Shown here: positions 23,690-34,353 of the stretch, in pieces
Layout: the number at the start of each line of letters is the position of its first letter
Position numbering within the stretch: the stretch's first letter is position 1
From: Micrasema longulum
Taxonomy: Eukaryota; Arthropoda; Insecta; Trichoptera; Brachycentridae
Assembly: GCA_022494885.1 (NCBI GenBank)
Contig: JAGVSM010001179.1
Span: 1 to 64,000 of the forward strand
DNA length: 64,000 nt
Direction: 5' to 3'
Made by a program: the position numbers and the translations under genes
The notes under the pieces: model-generated
Database searches by the model: none
The model's input: only the letters and a program-made list of their open reading frames with translations
What the model was told of the DNA's origin: nothing

Positions 23690-24040
23690 CCAAATCGAGA
23701 ATCTTCAAATAATTTGTGTAATCTGCAAGTTTAATCTAGAAGAAAAAACCCGCACTGGGGTTAAGACATTCAAAATAAAGTATACTTATTAGTATGAAAA
23801 AATAAGCTGGAATAATCGGCTAGTTTCTTGGCTCACCGCAGGCGCTGGGCGCGCTTTATTAATATTAATATTTATATTAGGATAAAATTAGGAACAGTGG
23901 AAATGATTTAAAATAAATGGTCATACATATTTTTTTGTTTTTCTGTAAATAAAGTTACGGTAAAACATTATTATGGTTAGTCAAATATAATGATAAGCTG
24001 TGCATAATCGCTTCTATACACGGTTCGCCCCTGTGAACTA
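23690..24040 (+). repeat. Dispersed repeat U, copy 2
   Basis: Shares GTAATCTGCAAGT, AATAAGCTGGAATAATCGGC and TGTGCATAATCGC...GGTTCGCCCCTG with 55080-55370. The first two blocks also occur at 5405-5870. Confidence 0.6.
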
Positions 24041-25434
24041 TGCACCATTGGATGTGTACATTTTACATTTGCATTTATAGAGTATTTATTTAATAAAATA
24101 CACATTTTATTACAATATTAATTCATCAAAAAAATTTTAAAAAACATACACTGTTAAAACGTATTTGTCCCGATAAACTATTAAATTAATAAAAGTTTGT
24201 CATTGGGTGCTCTGACATTAGTTTTTATTAAGATTCAAATAAAAGAGTACAGACTATATTGTACACATATAAAATAATGAAATTATAATGTTTATTTCGT
24301 TTTTCATGATTTGAAAAAAAGCAGCATTAAGACGAAAAAAAAAACTAAAAATAAATCCAGTGTAATCTTTTTTTAAGTAGAAAAATAAAGAAAGAAAAAA
24401 AAACAAACATACTAATGACTGTATTTGAAACTTAAGAAAAAAGGGGGTGCTCATAAATGCAACCAAAACAAGATAAAAAATAATCATGAAACGATATACC
24501 TAAATCAAAAATTTCAATTTGTATCTAGAAAAAAAAAGTACCTAATAAAATCAAGATCTGAAATATGTCAAAAAAATAATAAAGAAAGAAAAAAAGGTTA
24601 AAAAACAAAATTTTAAGAATGTATTTAACGAGCGATGAGAATAATGAGTTTTTTGAAAAAAGGTTTTACATAAATAAAATATATAATATAATATAATGTC
24701 GTAAAAAGAGAGTTTTTCGTTTCTTTTATGTTTAGACACAATTGTAAGTTTTTTCTCGTCTATTATTGTTATGATTGAAAATAAGTCAATTTATTTTTAA
24801 AATTTGGCTCACAAATCCAGTATTTATTCAATGTTGTCACTAATAAAATTAGGCGAATATTGAACTGAATTGTATGGAAATGAAGTATTAATTGAAAGAA
24901 TTGAATTAAAAATTATGTTTAATTTGACGGAATTCAGCCACGTGAATAATGTTTTTGATAAGGTATATAAAATATTTTGGATTAGTACCAAAAAATCGAG
25001 TTAGGTGTATTGGTAAATGTCGGTATATTGTAAGGTATTTTTATTATTATTAATATATGCGGTGGCTGGGAATTTAAACGAATAGGTATTTGAACATCGT
25101 CTATTTGCCACTGTTTCGCAAATGATCCATCGGACTGAGTTTGCCTAATTTAAATCGACCAAATCGACGTTTTGCTGTCCCATTTCTTGCACCTCAAAAC
25201 TGAAACGATGTTTTTTAATTTTTTTTAAGAAAGAGCTTCATTATATTTCTTTTTTTTTTTAAGTGTTTTATAAATAATTATTATTATTTCTTTAAATTTT
25301 AGATAAAACTGATTTATTTTAAAGGTTTTAGATGGTCCTAAGTAGCTTCCATAATAAACAATTTATCGAAAAAAAAATATTGAAAGGGGTACACCAACGA
25401 TTAATATCTATTATATTAAAATATTAATTAACAA
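24041..25434. other. AT-rich spacer, no gene
   Basis: Long A/T-dominated sequence. Apparent frames at 24254-24739 are Phe/Lys-rich low-complexity translations. Confidence 0.5.
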
Positions 25435-26115
25435 TATTTTGAGTTTGTCCAAATTTTTGTAGACAAGAACTGGATTCAACTCCCTGGGGAGCTGTTAACA
25501 TTAACATATTTATTTTATTTTTATTTTTTATTTTATTTTATTTTACAACAGATATGAAGAACTTTTTAGACGGGTTGTGGTCCTGTGGTTAGTGTCTCGG
25601 ACTCACGGACAAAAGGTCCGTGGTTCGAATCCTACTCTACCCCAACTTGATTCCCATTTTCTGATAGTGAGTTATTTACAACTCGTTGAAAATGGCCCTC
25701 AAAATGAAATATTTGGGTAAATTATAAGAACGCAAATATTTATTTTAAAAAAATAACAAAATAGAAGGTGATATAGAAGTCTAGGCATCTACAGGGCTTA
25801 TGACCCGTCATTGGCTGGTTTAAGTGGCCATTTTACACACTGTGTAACATTAACCATTCTGCCCATATTTGAAAATCTATATTTCTTCAATTCTTTCATC
25901 TGTTGGTGTTTGTGAAGTTAAAGAGCTGAAACTTTTATTTATGCGGGTGAGATTCATCTAATTGAATTATTTCACCTACATACTAGGCAACGCTTGAAAA
26001 TTTTATTTTTTCAATTTCTATACTTCTTCGTGGACCAGGTGGATTTTTTAAGAATATTTTGAGACTTTTATATCACCTTCTCTAAAATGTTCTTCATCTC
26101 TGTTGTAATATGTCA
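25435..26115 (+). repeat. Family P, copy 5, subtype B, split by a SINE-B
   Basis: Starts with the subtype-B end (ATTTTGAGTTTGTCCAAATT, CTCCCTGGGGAG), is interrupted by SINE-B (25572-25756), and resumes at AGAAGGTGATATAG through AAGTGGCCATTTTACACACTG (25822 on) to an inverted terminal piece (26070-26110). Confidence 0.8.
25572..25756 (+). mobile_element. SINE-B, copy 2 (nested)
   Basis: tRNA-like head GGGTTGTGGTCCTGTGGTTA, B box GTGGTTCGAATCC, unique body (CAACTTGATTCCCATTTTC, AACTCGTTGAAAATGGCCC) and an A-rich end. It is inserted between the TTTTAG and AGAAGG blocks that are contiguous in other family P copies. Confidence 0.85.
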
Positions 26116-26139
26116 AAGATTAATTATTAAAGTAATTTT

Positions 26140-27005
26140 AAAGAAACCCTCAATATTCAACACGGAAAGTATTAAATATTTAAGGTTCATACAGTAGACA
26201 CTCTTTATAAAATGAATTCTATTTTACAAATTTATAAAGAAGCAAAAATAAAAGAATTTGAGATGAATAAGTCACTCTGATACCAAACTAATATTAAAAT
26301 TCCTAAATTCCACACATGTTATGGTCAAAATAGCTTTTTCTTCAAAGGTGTAAAAAATTATAATAATCTTCCCAATGAACTAAAAACTATTAAAATTATA
26401 AATCAATAAATAAATTTAAATTTAATCTAAAGAATTTTTTTGAACTCGTGTAAACACAACATTAAATTTTAATTTGTTTGAATGTATTATTTTTTTATGT
26501 TTTTTTTTCTTTATATATCCTATGTTTTTATTTTTCTTTTCATGTACTCGTATTTAAAATGATATAAACTCTTATAAATAAACAACTACAACAGTGTAAG
26601 TCACTCTCCAAGCACAAGAATTAGTCTCTTTTTTTGGAGAGTTACAGTGATAACATTTATAAGATGTGTAAAAGTAGTTATATTTAGAATTTTACAAAAA
26701 CTTGTACTTTTTATGAAATTTATGAATAAAAAAATAAATGTTATGTAAATCTACAGAAATTTTTTGAAAACGTGTAAAAACTACATTAAATGTAAATTAG
26801 TATGAATGTATGATTGTTTTATGTTTTTATTTATATATCCCATGTTTTTATTATTTTCTCATGTACTCGAATATTTAAAATGATATTAACTCTTATAAAT
26901 AAACAACTATAACAGTGTAATTCACTCTCCAAGCACAAGAGTTAGTCTCTTTTTTTGGAGAGTTACAGTAATAGCGTTTACTAGATATTTAAAGTAGATC
27001 TGTAA
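26140..27005 (+). mobile_element. LINE 3' end with duplicated 3' UTR
   Basis: 26345-26400 encodes KNYNNLPNELKTIKIINQ in the plus frame, the typical end of a LINE polymerase (F/YNxLPxEIK). The 3' UTR follows as two tandem diverged units (about 26430-26750 and 26755-27000), each with GAATGTATTATTxTTTTATG, CTCTTATAAATAAACAACTA and CACTCTCCAAGCACAAGA...TTGGAGAGTTACAGT. Related pieces are at 28715-28790 and 55600-56090. Confidence 0.65.
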
Positions 27006-27511
27006 GATATAATTTATATTGGTGCTATAATTCAGGAAGAAAATACGAAAATAAATTATGTTTATTTAAAAAAAACTCAGACCGCGTGTCCTCTTTTGGC
27101 TCTGATACGAGAAACAATATTTTTAATTGTTTTGTTAGAGAAAAAAAAACTGCTTTTCGTCGAATGTTTTCACTTCTTACTGTTGCGTATGTAGTAAACG
27201 TTCAAAACGTAAAACTGATCATTTTATCTTCATCTTATTAACAATTAGAATAGCGTTAAAACAATTGAATTATAAATATTTATTTGTTTAACTCTTGTGT
27301 GGCTGTGATTTCACACTAGTTGACATAGGACACAAGACTTGATAAATCTCTCTTATTTTTTAAAATGATGAATTCGCATTTTTTGTATTCTTCAAATGGA
27401 CATTTTCACACCCAATTTGGAAAGTAAAATTTTTATAACTATTAGTGGTAACACGACGTTACATCACCGCGCGCAAAGGGATTATTTACCACAGTCTTTT
27501 AAGAGTTAATC
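27006..27511. other. Repeat W, copy 2, in AT-rich DNA
   Basis: 27290-27450 matches 22225-22400 (CTTGTGTGGCTGTGAT, GGACATTTTCACACC, TTTGGAAAGTAAAATTTTTA). Nothing else recognised. Confidence 0.5.
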
Positions 27512-27685
27512 GGGTTGTGGTCCTGTGGCTAGTGTCTTGGACTCACAGACCTAAGGTCTGTGGTTCGAATCCCAATCTGCCCCAACTTGATTCCATTTTC
27601 TAATAGTGAGTTATTTTCAACTCGTTAAAAATGGCCCTCAAAATTAAATATTTTGGTAAATATTAAGAACGCAAATATTTCTGAA
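27512..27685 (+). mobile_element. SINE-B, copy 3
   Basis: GGGTTGTGGTCCTGTGGCTA head, B box GTGGTTCGAATCC, same body as copy 2 (CAACTTGATTCCATTTTCTA, AAAATGGCCCTCAAAATTAA), ending at GCAAATATTT. Confidence 0.85.
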
Positions 27686-28714
27686 CTGAACTTGGCAAAA
27701 ATTAGCGTAGTTGAAAAAATGAGATATTAGTGTTATCGGGTCCAGTAAGGTAAATTCTATGTACTGCAAAAAACAGCCAGACCGTTTTCACACAAAAAAC
27801 TATTATAATCATCTTCTAAAAATAGAGTCGATGACAAAAACGACATTTTTCAATTCGCAGAAAACGTTCACAGTTCGCAGCACTAGAAAAATCTTACCGT
27901 ACTCTAAAAATCATTAAAACTGGTCAAATACATTATTAAATTCTTGTTTGAAGTATGAAAAAAAAACTTATGTGTTCATTGTTTATCATTCGTCAAAGTC
28001 GAAAACATTCCAACTGTTGTGTAGATTTGATTATTCACTCATTTAACAGGTGCTATTATCTAAGTTTCACTTTTCCATGGCTGTCTGCTTTTTGCATAAC
28101 AACGTTAGATTATTATATTTCTCAGATTTTATTTTATAAGTTTTTTACCATAATGTAGATTTGTACATGATATGTGTTCCCAATAAAAAAATAAATTATT
28201 TGTGGTATTAAAACGGTTCATCAAAAACATAAAAAAATGTTTAGTAGTATTATATATTAAATAACTCATTAATAAATGAACTAATTTTAATCAACACCAA
28301 AAAGCGCATGGTGACTTTACTAGCCAGAAAAGACATTCAATAACTTCTCCTTATAAAAAATATGCTTTTAATCGTTTACTGCCTTCATAAGCAAAAAGCA
28401 GTTTTTTACAAGTCGTATTTTGAGATATGACACGTTTTAGTAGATATTTATAAACATTATGCTAATGTAACAAAAAATGAAACAATCATAATTAAAAATA
28501 CAGTACGTCAATGGTGTTTTTTTAAAATATTTGTTATTTGATGTTAGACTATTAAACTAAGCCAAAATTTTTCTTTATTCTTATATATCGTATTATCAGC
28601 GCGGCCATTTTTTAATGTATATCTTTATTTTTAATTATTAATCAATGTATTATCATAAATAGTACATGTTTTTTTAATTCTAACACAAACCTAATTTTGT
28701 TAATCTAGTAAATT
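27686..28714. other. AT-rich spacer, no gene
   Basis: No recognised element. The frame at 27955-28158 has no domain. Confidence 0.45.
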
Positions 28715-28790
28715 TTATAACTGTAACTCCCTGAAAAAAGAGACTAGCTCTTGTGCTTGGAGAGTAATTTACACTGTTATAGTTAATTAT
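28715..28790 (-). mobile_element. LINE 3' UTR fragment
   Basis: Reverse complement of the CACTCTCCAAGCACAAGA...GAGTTACAGT block seen at 26600, 26930 and 55760. Confidence 0.6.
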
Positions 28791-29074
28791 TCATTAGGAA
28801 GCCATAATTTTATATTTTTATAAAATATAAATATTGTAATAAAATGGGTATTTTATTGAATTAAGACTGTTAATGGAAAATGCACAAAATGCAAATTATT
28901 TTCATTTGATTTGGGAAAAAATCCAAAAGGTATTAAAAAATGGCGATAAGTTCTAAACGTATATTTTTTTTAGTCTTTTGACATCTTCCATCTATAATAA
29001 TGATCTTTGATAAAACACGTTTCAACTCAGTGTTAAAACATTTTTCCATTTAAATTTTCGGAACTTCTAAAAAG

Positions 29075-29600
29075 GAATATAGATGTTCAAATTTAGGCAG
29101 AATAGTGAATGTTACACAGTGTGTAAAGTGGCCACTTAAACCAGCTAATGACAGGTCATAAGCTCTGTAGATGCCTAGGCTTCTATATTACCTTCTCTTA
29201 AATGTTCTTCATCTCTGTTGTAATATGTCAATGTTAACAGCTCCCCAGGGAGTTGAATCCACCTGGTCCATGAAGAAGTATAGAAGTTGAAAAAAAAAAA
29301 ATTTCAGGCGTTGCCTAGTCTAGTATGTAGGTGAAATAATTCAATTAGATGAATCTCACCAGCATAAATAAAGGTTTCAGCTATTTAACTTCAGAAACAT
29401 CAACAGATGACAGAATTGAAGGAATGTCATTGTTCAAATATGGGCAGAATGGTGAGTGTTACACAGTTTGTAAAGTGGCCACTTAAACCAGCCATTGACA
29501 GGTCATAAGCCCTGTAGTTGCTGAGACTTCCATATTACCTTCTCTTAAATGTTCTTCATCTTTGTTGTAATATGTCAATATCTATATCGGTGGTAGAGCA
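29075..29600 (-). repeat. Family P, copy 6: two tandem minus-strand units
   Basis: Palindrome AAGTGGCCACTT at 29126-29137 and 29473-29484, so the unit spacing is 347 bp. Both carry GTTACACAGT and CTCTTAAATGTTCTTCATCT. The CCCCAGGGAG box lies between them. Tandem arrangement as at 52850-54220. Confidence 0.8.
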
Positions 29601-30621
29601 ATCTTGCTACTTAATCGCATCGCTTCGGATGTCGACATATTTCATGGCAGTGAGCCTTCCCTTAGGAAAGCACTTTCTAACTTTTAATTTTTCTTTTTAT
29701 ATTTTGTTATATTATTTTAATAACATAACAATCCACTGTAATTTGTGATCTTTTATTGTATTGAGAATGAATTGAGTCTGTTTTATGTAATGTTCTAAAT
29801 ATCTGAATAAATAAATAAATGAAATATTTATTTTATTTATTTTTCATTTAGTGATTCATAATTCAAATAAATGAGATAAAACATTTCGTTCTTAACGCTT
29901 ATTATTTATTAAATTTCCTACCGGACTAACTCGTATCCCAGAAACAAGTGAGTAATAAAATAAATAATAACAGCTTAAAATCAAAAAGTTCTATTTATAT
30001 TTTTATTTTAAAAAGTTGTTTAAAGAATTTTTTTTTGTAGGCACCAAAAAATAAACTCCAATAAAAAAAAAATCTCAACACATACTTTGTATGTATATAA
30101 TTGATATTATTATTTTCAATATTAATAAACTTTTAATATTACGGTTTTTACCTTTTTAAATAAATATCACTTAAAAATATTTTTTATTATTTTTAGCACT
30201 GCAACTGCATAATTAACAATCAATATTAATTTGATCACTTTTGCACTGTAGTAACCACGTGTTATTATTCCAACTAATACGCCAAATACTGTTTTTCAAA
30301 TCCTTTCGATTTTAATTTAAAATTATGTTCCGTTCGCGATTCAAATGATGCTCTATTACGATTGGAGCGTACCGCGCACGCGCACTCACTAACTCTCACT
30401 AACATTTACTTTGACATAACAGTACTGACAGGTGTCTAGAGATCGAACCGGGTACTTAGCTGAAAGTTTGCCACTAAACCAAGGGGTGGGGAAGTGACCT
30501 AATAAAATACAATAATAATTATTACAATTTATTTATGGGTAAGGTTAGAAATAAATTGCTGTTAGTTAATCTCAATATTTTTGGTATCTTGTTTATTTAT
30601 TTATTTCAATAAAATACAATA
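29601..30621. other. AT-rich spacer with one SINE-like head
   Basis: At 30430-30495 the minus strand reads TTGGTTTAGTGGCAAAC ... CCCGGTTCGATCTCTAGACA, an A-box/B-box pair of a tRNA-derived SINE head. Nothing else is recognised. Confidence 0.45.
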
Positions 30622-30681
30622 GGGAAATATCACATACTACGATTACGGATAAAAATAGGGTCAAAGCACCAGTAAATGACC

Positions 30682-31507
30682 ATTTTTATATATTTAATTC
30701 CTCTGTACGTGTGGTAAAACGCCTTAACCGATTTACGTGTGGTTTTCAGAGATATATAGATCTTTGCGCTGTGCGTGTTCGTAGATATTAAAATCTTCAG
30801 TATAATATGTAAAAAATAAGGAGCATAAATATTTTACTCGTCGATCTACAAGGGTTGCATTCGAGGAGAATGCATTTACAAAAAAATTGAAAGATGTGGT
30901 CTTTTTGTGCATAAAAAAGTTTATTTTTGAATGTTTACAAACATAATTTTTTTTTTGGATCTCAATCAAATTCTTTCCTTAAATTCTTTATAACTTCCAC
31001 CCAATTATTTGTTTTTACTCAATTTTTGGTTTGTCTTGGAAATGGGATGTTTGATCACTGATTTTGGTTTATTACCTTTATGAGTCCAATCACCGTTGTT
31101 GCAAAGTCCAAGAACAATGGCGCGTGATAACTACTTTTAACTAGTGTGGATATCTGTTATGGATATTCCATCTTTCCTGCATTCCGCTTCAAGATTATGG
31201 CGTTTTAAACTGAAAAATGGGCACTGAACTAACAGATGTTCGATACTCTGTGAAGAAATATCATCGCATGGACAATAGTCATCATTCCTTAATTTAAACC
31301 TATATAGGTAACTTCTCATAGCTCCGTGTCCGGTAAAGATTTGGGTCGTTTCGAAAGAACTTTGGTGATGACGACGGAAGGTTTGGAGTTTTAGAATTAA
31401 ATCACAAACAAGTAATTAGGTACCTACTTAACAATGAAAAGTATTTTTCCAATCTAATAACAGGCAAGCCAACGTTCGGACAGGACAACGTCTGTCGGGT
31501 CCGCTAG
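30682..31507 (+). mobile_element. Non-autonomous Helitron, copy 2, carrying a LINE fragment
   Basis: Head TAATTCCTCTGTACGTG ... CGATTTACGTGTGG; tail CAACGTCTGTCGGGTCCGCTAG, with CTAG at 31504-31507 followed by T. The middle of copy 1 (16170-16370) is replaced here by a LINE polymerase fragment (about 31040-31400). Confidence 0.8.
31040..31400 (-). pseudogene. LINE polymerase C-terminus captured in Helitron
   Basis: The minus-strand frame reads ETTQIFTGHGAMRSYLYRF then KLRNDDYCPCDDISSQSIEH, LLVQCPFF, stopping at 31137. GHGxxRxYLxRF followed by CPCx...EHLLxxCP is the RNase-H-distal region and C-terminal zinc knuckle of R1/Jockey-group LINEs. It lies antisense to the Helitron orientation. Confidence 0.75.
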
Positions 31508-32499
31508 TTGGTTAATAAAACAGAATATAATAAGAATTGCTACATGTGTCCAGTCAAAAAACTTTTAACACTAGAAACTATGGCAAAAGCAGTAGGCGGA
31601 CACATCTTTTGGTAAGAAACAAATCTATCAGTTTTGAACTCTGAGTTGTCAAAAGGTAATAGTGCGTCTTCCCGTTAATGTTCTGAGATTGATAGTGTTT
31701 TTATAAGGAAAGGTGTGGTCAGTGTTTTATTTTATGCTATTTCTTTTGCAATTCTTTGAATATATCCATATTCTAATGTGTTAGGGTGTCTTATTAATGG
31801 TACGATGTAACTAAATCCGAGTATTATTTTTACTGGGGTGGTAGTGGTCATCCATTGGTGATTCTGCTATTTTTTTGGAGTAATATTAATTATAATTGTA
31901 ATACTCTTATTTCAATAAAAAAGTAAAAGTACTTGTAAAAATTAATGTGTTTTTTATTGTTTTCTTTTATTTTGTACGCTTAAATAATGAAATTTATACC
32001 TTTAATGTGGATTTCACTACAAGCTGAACCTTAAACGGTCATTTATTGGTGCTTTGACCCTATATAAAATGGGTTAAGAATAATTAATTGTATTTTCAAA
32101 TTCAATTTCATACATAAATATTAAAAATAAATTCAATTGAAATATGCTAGTAGAAAAACGCAACTTGTTTGGCATTGGTTGTTATGAAGTCAAGATTCAT
32201 GAAATTGTTCTACACAAATATCAATGGCAGGAACAAATAAATATGGATCGTGACGTATTAGAGGCGTGGCCAATGGAATGACCGTTTTTGCGGGAATTAA
32301 AAATTACAAATTTAAAAGTATTTTTTATGCCACTAATAATTATCAAACAATTTTTTTTTCCGGACAGTATTTCATAGACCTTTATTGCTTTAAAAATGTA
32401 TAAAAAAAGTGATATTTCCCAATTATAATATTCAATATGACACAATTTTCATTTACGTTGCTATAATGGAGCCTGTTGCTCGTGATCAGATTAAAGGTT

Positions 32500-32905
32500 T
32501 AACAATGTTTTGAGTATGTCCAAATGCTTGCAGACCGGCTGGATTTCCTCCCAGGGAGTTGTTCATATTTAAATTTGTTGCAACAGAGAGGTAAAAAACT
32601 TTTGAGAATGAAACATGGAAGTCTGGCATTTGCTAGGCTTATGACCTGTCATCGGCTGGTTCGAGTGGCCACTTTACACACTGTGTAACATTCACCATTC
32701 TGCCTATTTTTAAACATCCACATTTCCTCAACTCTTCCATCTGTTGACTTTTGTGAAGTATAAGAGTTGAAACCTTTATCACGTGGTGAGATTCATCCGG
32801 CTGAACCAATTCACCTACTAGGCAACGCCTGATACAATTTGCCAATTTTTATACTTCTTGTTTTACCAGGTAGTTAATTCAACGATGTTTGAGTATGTCC
32901 CATGG
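32500..32905 (+). repeat. Family P, copy 7, subtype A
   Basis: A full-length unit: TTGAGTATGTCCAAATGC and CTCCCAGGGAG at the left, GAGTGGCCACTTTACACACT in the centre (about 32662), and GAAACCTTTATCACGTGGTG and CTACTAGGCAACGCCTG to the right, ending again in TTTGAGTATGTCC. Confidence 0.8.
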
Positions 32906-33054
32906 ACACTTTATTAGTTAGAGAAGAAAGAGGAATTGTGGATCGGTATTAAGAAAGTGCTTTGAGAATAAAAACGGAGAGGTTACCCATGAACTGATAT
33001 TTCCGGTGAGGCGTGATTTTCACAAAAGTGTATATACGTATTATTTTGTATATA
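32906..33054. other. Spacer
   Basis: No recognised feature. Confidence 0.4.
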
Positions 33055-33743
33055 CAGCTAAATATCGTTTTACGCCGGGGTTCTGTTCCGAGGCACACCG
33101 GCGTAAAAAAAATCGGCGTAAAATGAACACAAATATTATGGAAGATATAAGGTTAGGTTCCGTGTCAAAATTCTAAGAACAATCTTATATGTTTATTTAA
33201 TATCTACATATCCTATATAAACTAAAAATAATCAAAACGTACATTTAATAAATACAGTTAAAATTCGTTTACAAAATAAGTAATAATCTCTTGATATATG
33301 TAAATATTTTTTTTATTTTTAATAATAAATACTAGCTCACCAGTTCGTCGGTTCTAAATTAAATTCTCACATTTAAAAAAAAAAACATCCAATTTCATTC
33401 GCTTTGATTGTTGCTTCCTTTCTTGTAGAATCCCAGCAAAACTGCAAATATTTTAATATTCTTTTAATTTGAATAATAATAAAATTAAAAATATAATCAT
33501 ATCTTTTCTTTTATAAAGAATAAATCAAAAACTAGCTCGGAAACAATTTTACACACACAATAGGCTGCTCGCGTACACGGTAATAGAATAAAACAATGCG
33601 TAAAAGTGTGTCTGCTATTAGAATCGCAGCGCCTACCGTCGTCTGGTGTCGGCCGAACCGAAGAATCCCACGCCGGCGCCGGCACCAACCGGCGTAATTG
33701 TAAATCGACGTAAATCAAACCGGCGCCAAACGACGTTTACCTG
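33055..33743. mobile_element. Pogo/Tigger-like MITE, ~689 bp
   Basis: Ends CAGCTAAATATCGTTTTACG (33055 on) and, reversed, CAGGTAAACGTCGTTTGGCG (to 33743) are imperfect inverted repeats. Each is flanked by TA (33053-33054; 33744-33745). CAG termini with TA duplications are the pogo/Tigger signature. GC-rich subterminal CGGCG repeats are odd against the AT-rich interior. No transposase seen. Confidence 0.6.
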
Positions 33744-33745
33744 TA

Positions 33746-34330
33746 GTTCAAATCCACATTATTCTAGTATTTTTTTAATTTTTTTTTATTATATTGAAAA
33801 CATATTATACATAATTATATACAATATTCCCAAGGAGTTTTTTTTTAAAAAACTCATTTAGGGACATACAGATAATATTTTTTTTAGAGACGTTTTTAAA
33901 TTTTAAACTATAATATTATTTACAAAAGCAGAAAAATTAAAATTATGATATACTACAAATTAAAAAGGGTATGAAAAAATACTTGAAAATAACAGAATAA
34001 ACAGAATACTAGGCATGGAAATAAATTCAAAATAATGTTTACATTATGCAATCTGGGAAAGAAAATTGAAAAAGTTTAAAAATTACATGGATATATATAT
34101 ACATACTGAACTAGTACAAAATAAAATCATTTTTTTTAATTAACAAAATATGCGCACACCCAATACAGGTTAATTTTTTTTATCAAAAACGTTGAAAAAA
34201 TTGAAATTATGTATACAAGCCAAAATAAGTATATAAAAAGAAAAAAACACAAATAACATTTAAATAGTATTAAAAATTACATATACAAGCAAAAACGGTG
34301 AAATATTAAAAGGTATATGTTCAAGATGCG
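33746..34330. other. AT-rich spacer / possible LINE 3' UTR
   Basis: Directly downstream, on the minus strand, of the LINE at 34354-36420 and may be its 3' UTR. Contains two diverged TACAAGCMAAAA blocks. Confidence 0.4.
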
Positions 34331-34353
34331 CATTCTTTATAAACTAACATTAT

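Larger units (their letters stand above)
30658..32060. mobile_element. TA-flanked TIR element nested in MITE-1
   Basis: 24-bp terminal inverted repeats with one mismatch, beginning GGGTCAAAGCACCA (30658-30681; partner 32037-32060). A TA duplication is consistent with a Tc1/mariner-like mechanism. The interior holds a Helitron (to 31507) and about 530 bp of unassigned sequence. No transposase frame is recognised. Confidence 0.7.
30622..32420 (-). mobile_element. MITE-1, copy 3, opened by nested elements
   Basis: Perfect 12-bp terminal inverted repeats GGGAAATATCAC (30622-30633) and GTGATATTTCCC (32409-32420). The outer parts align with the uninterrupted copy at 37150-37572. The alignment breaks exactly at 30658 and 32060, where the inner TIR element lies between TA dinucleotides. 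Confidence 0.8.
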
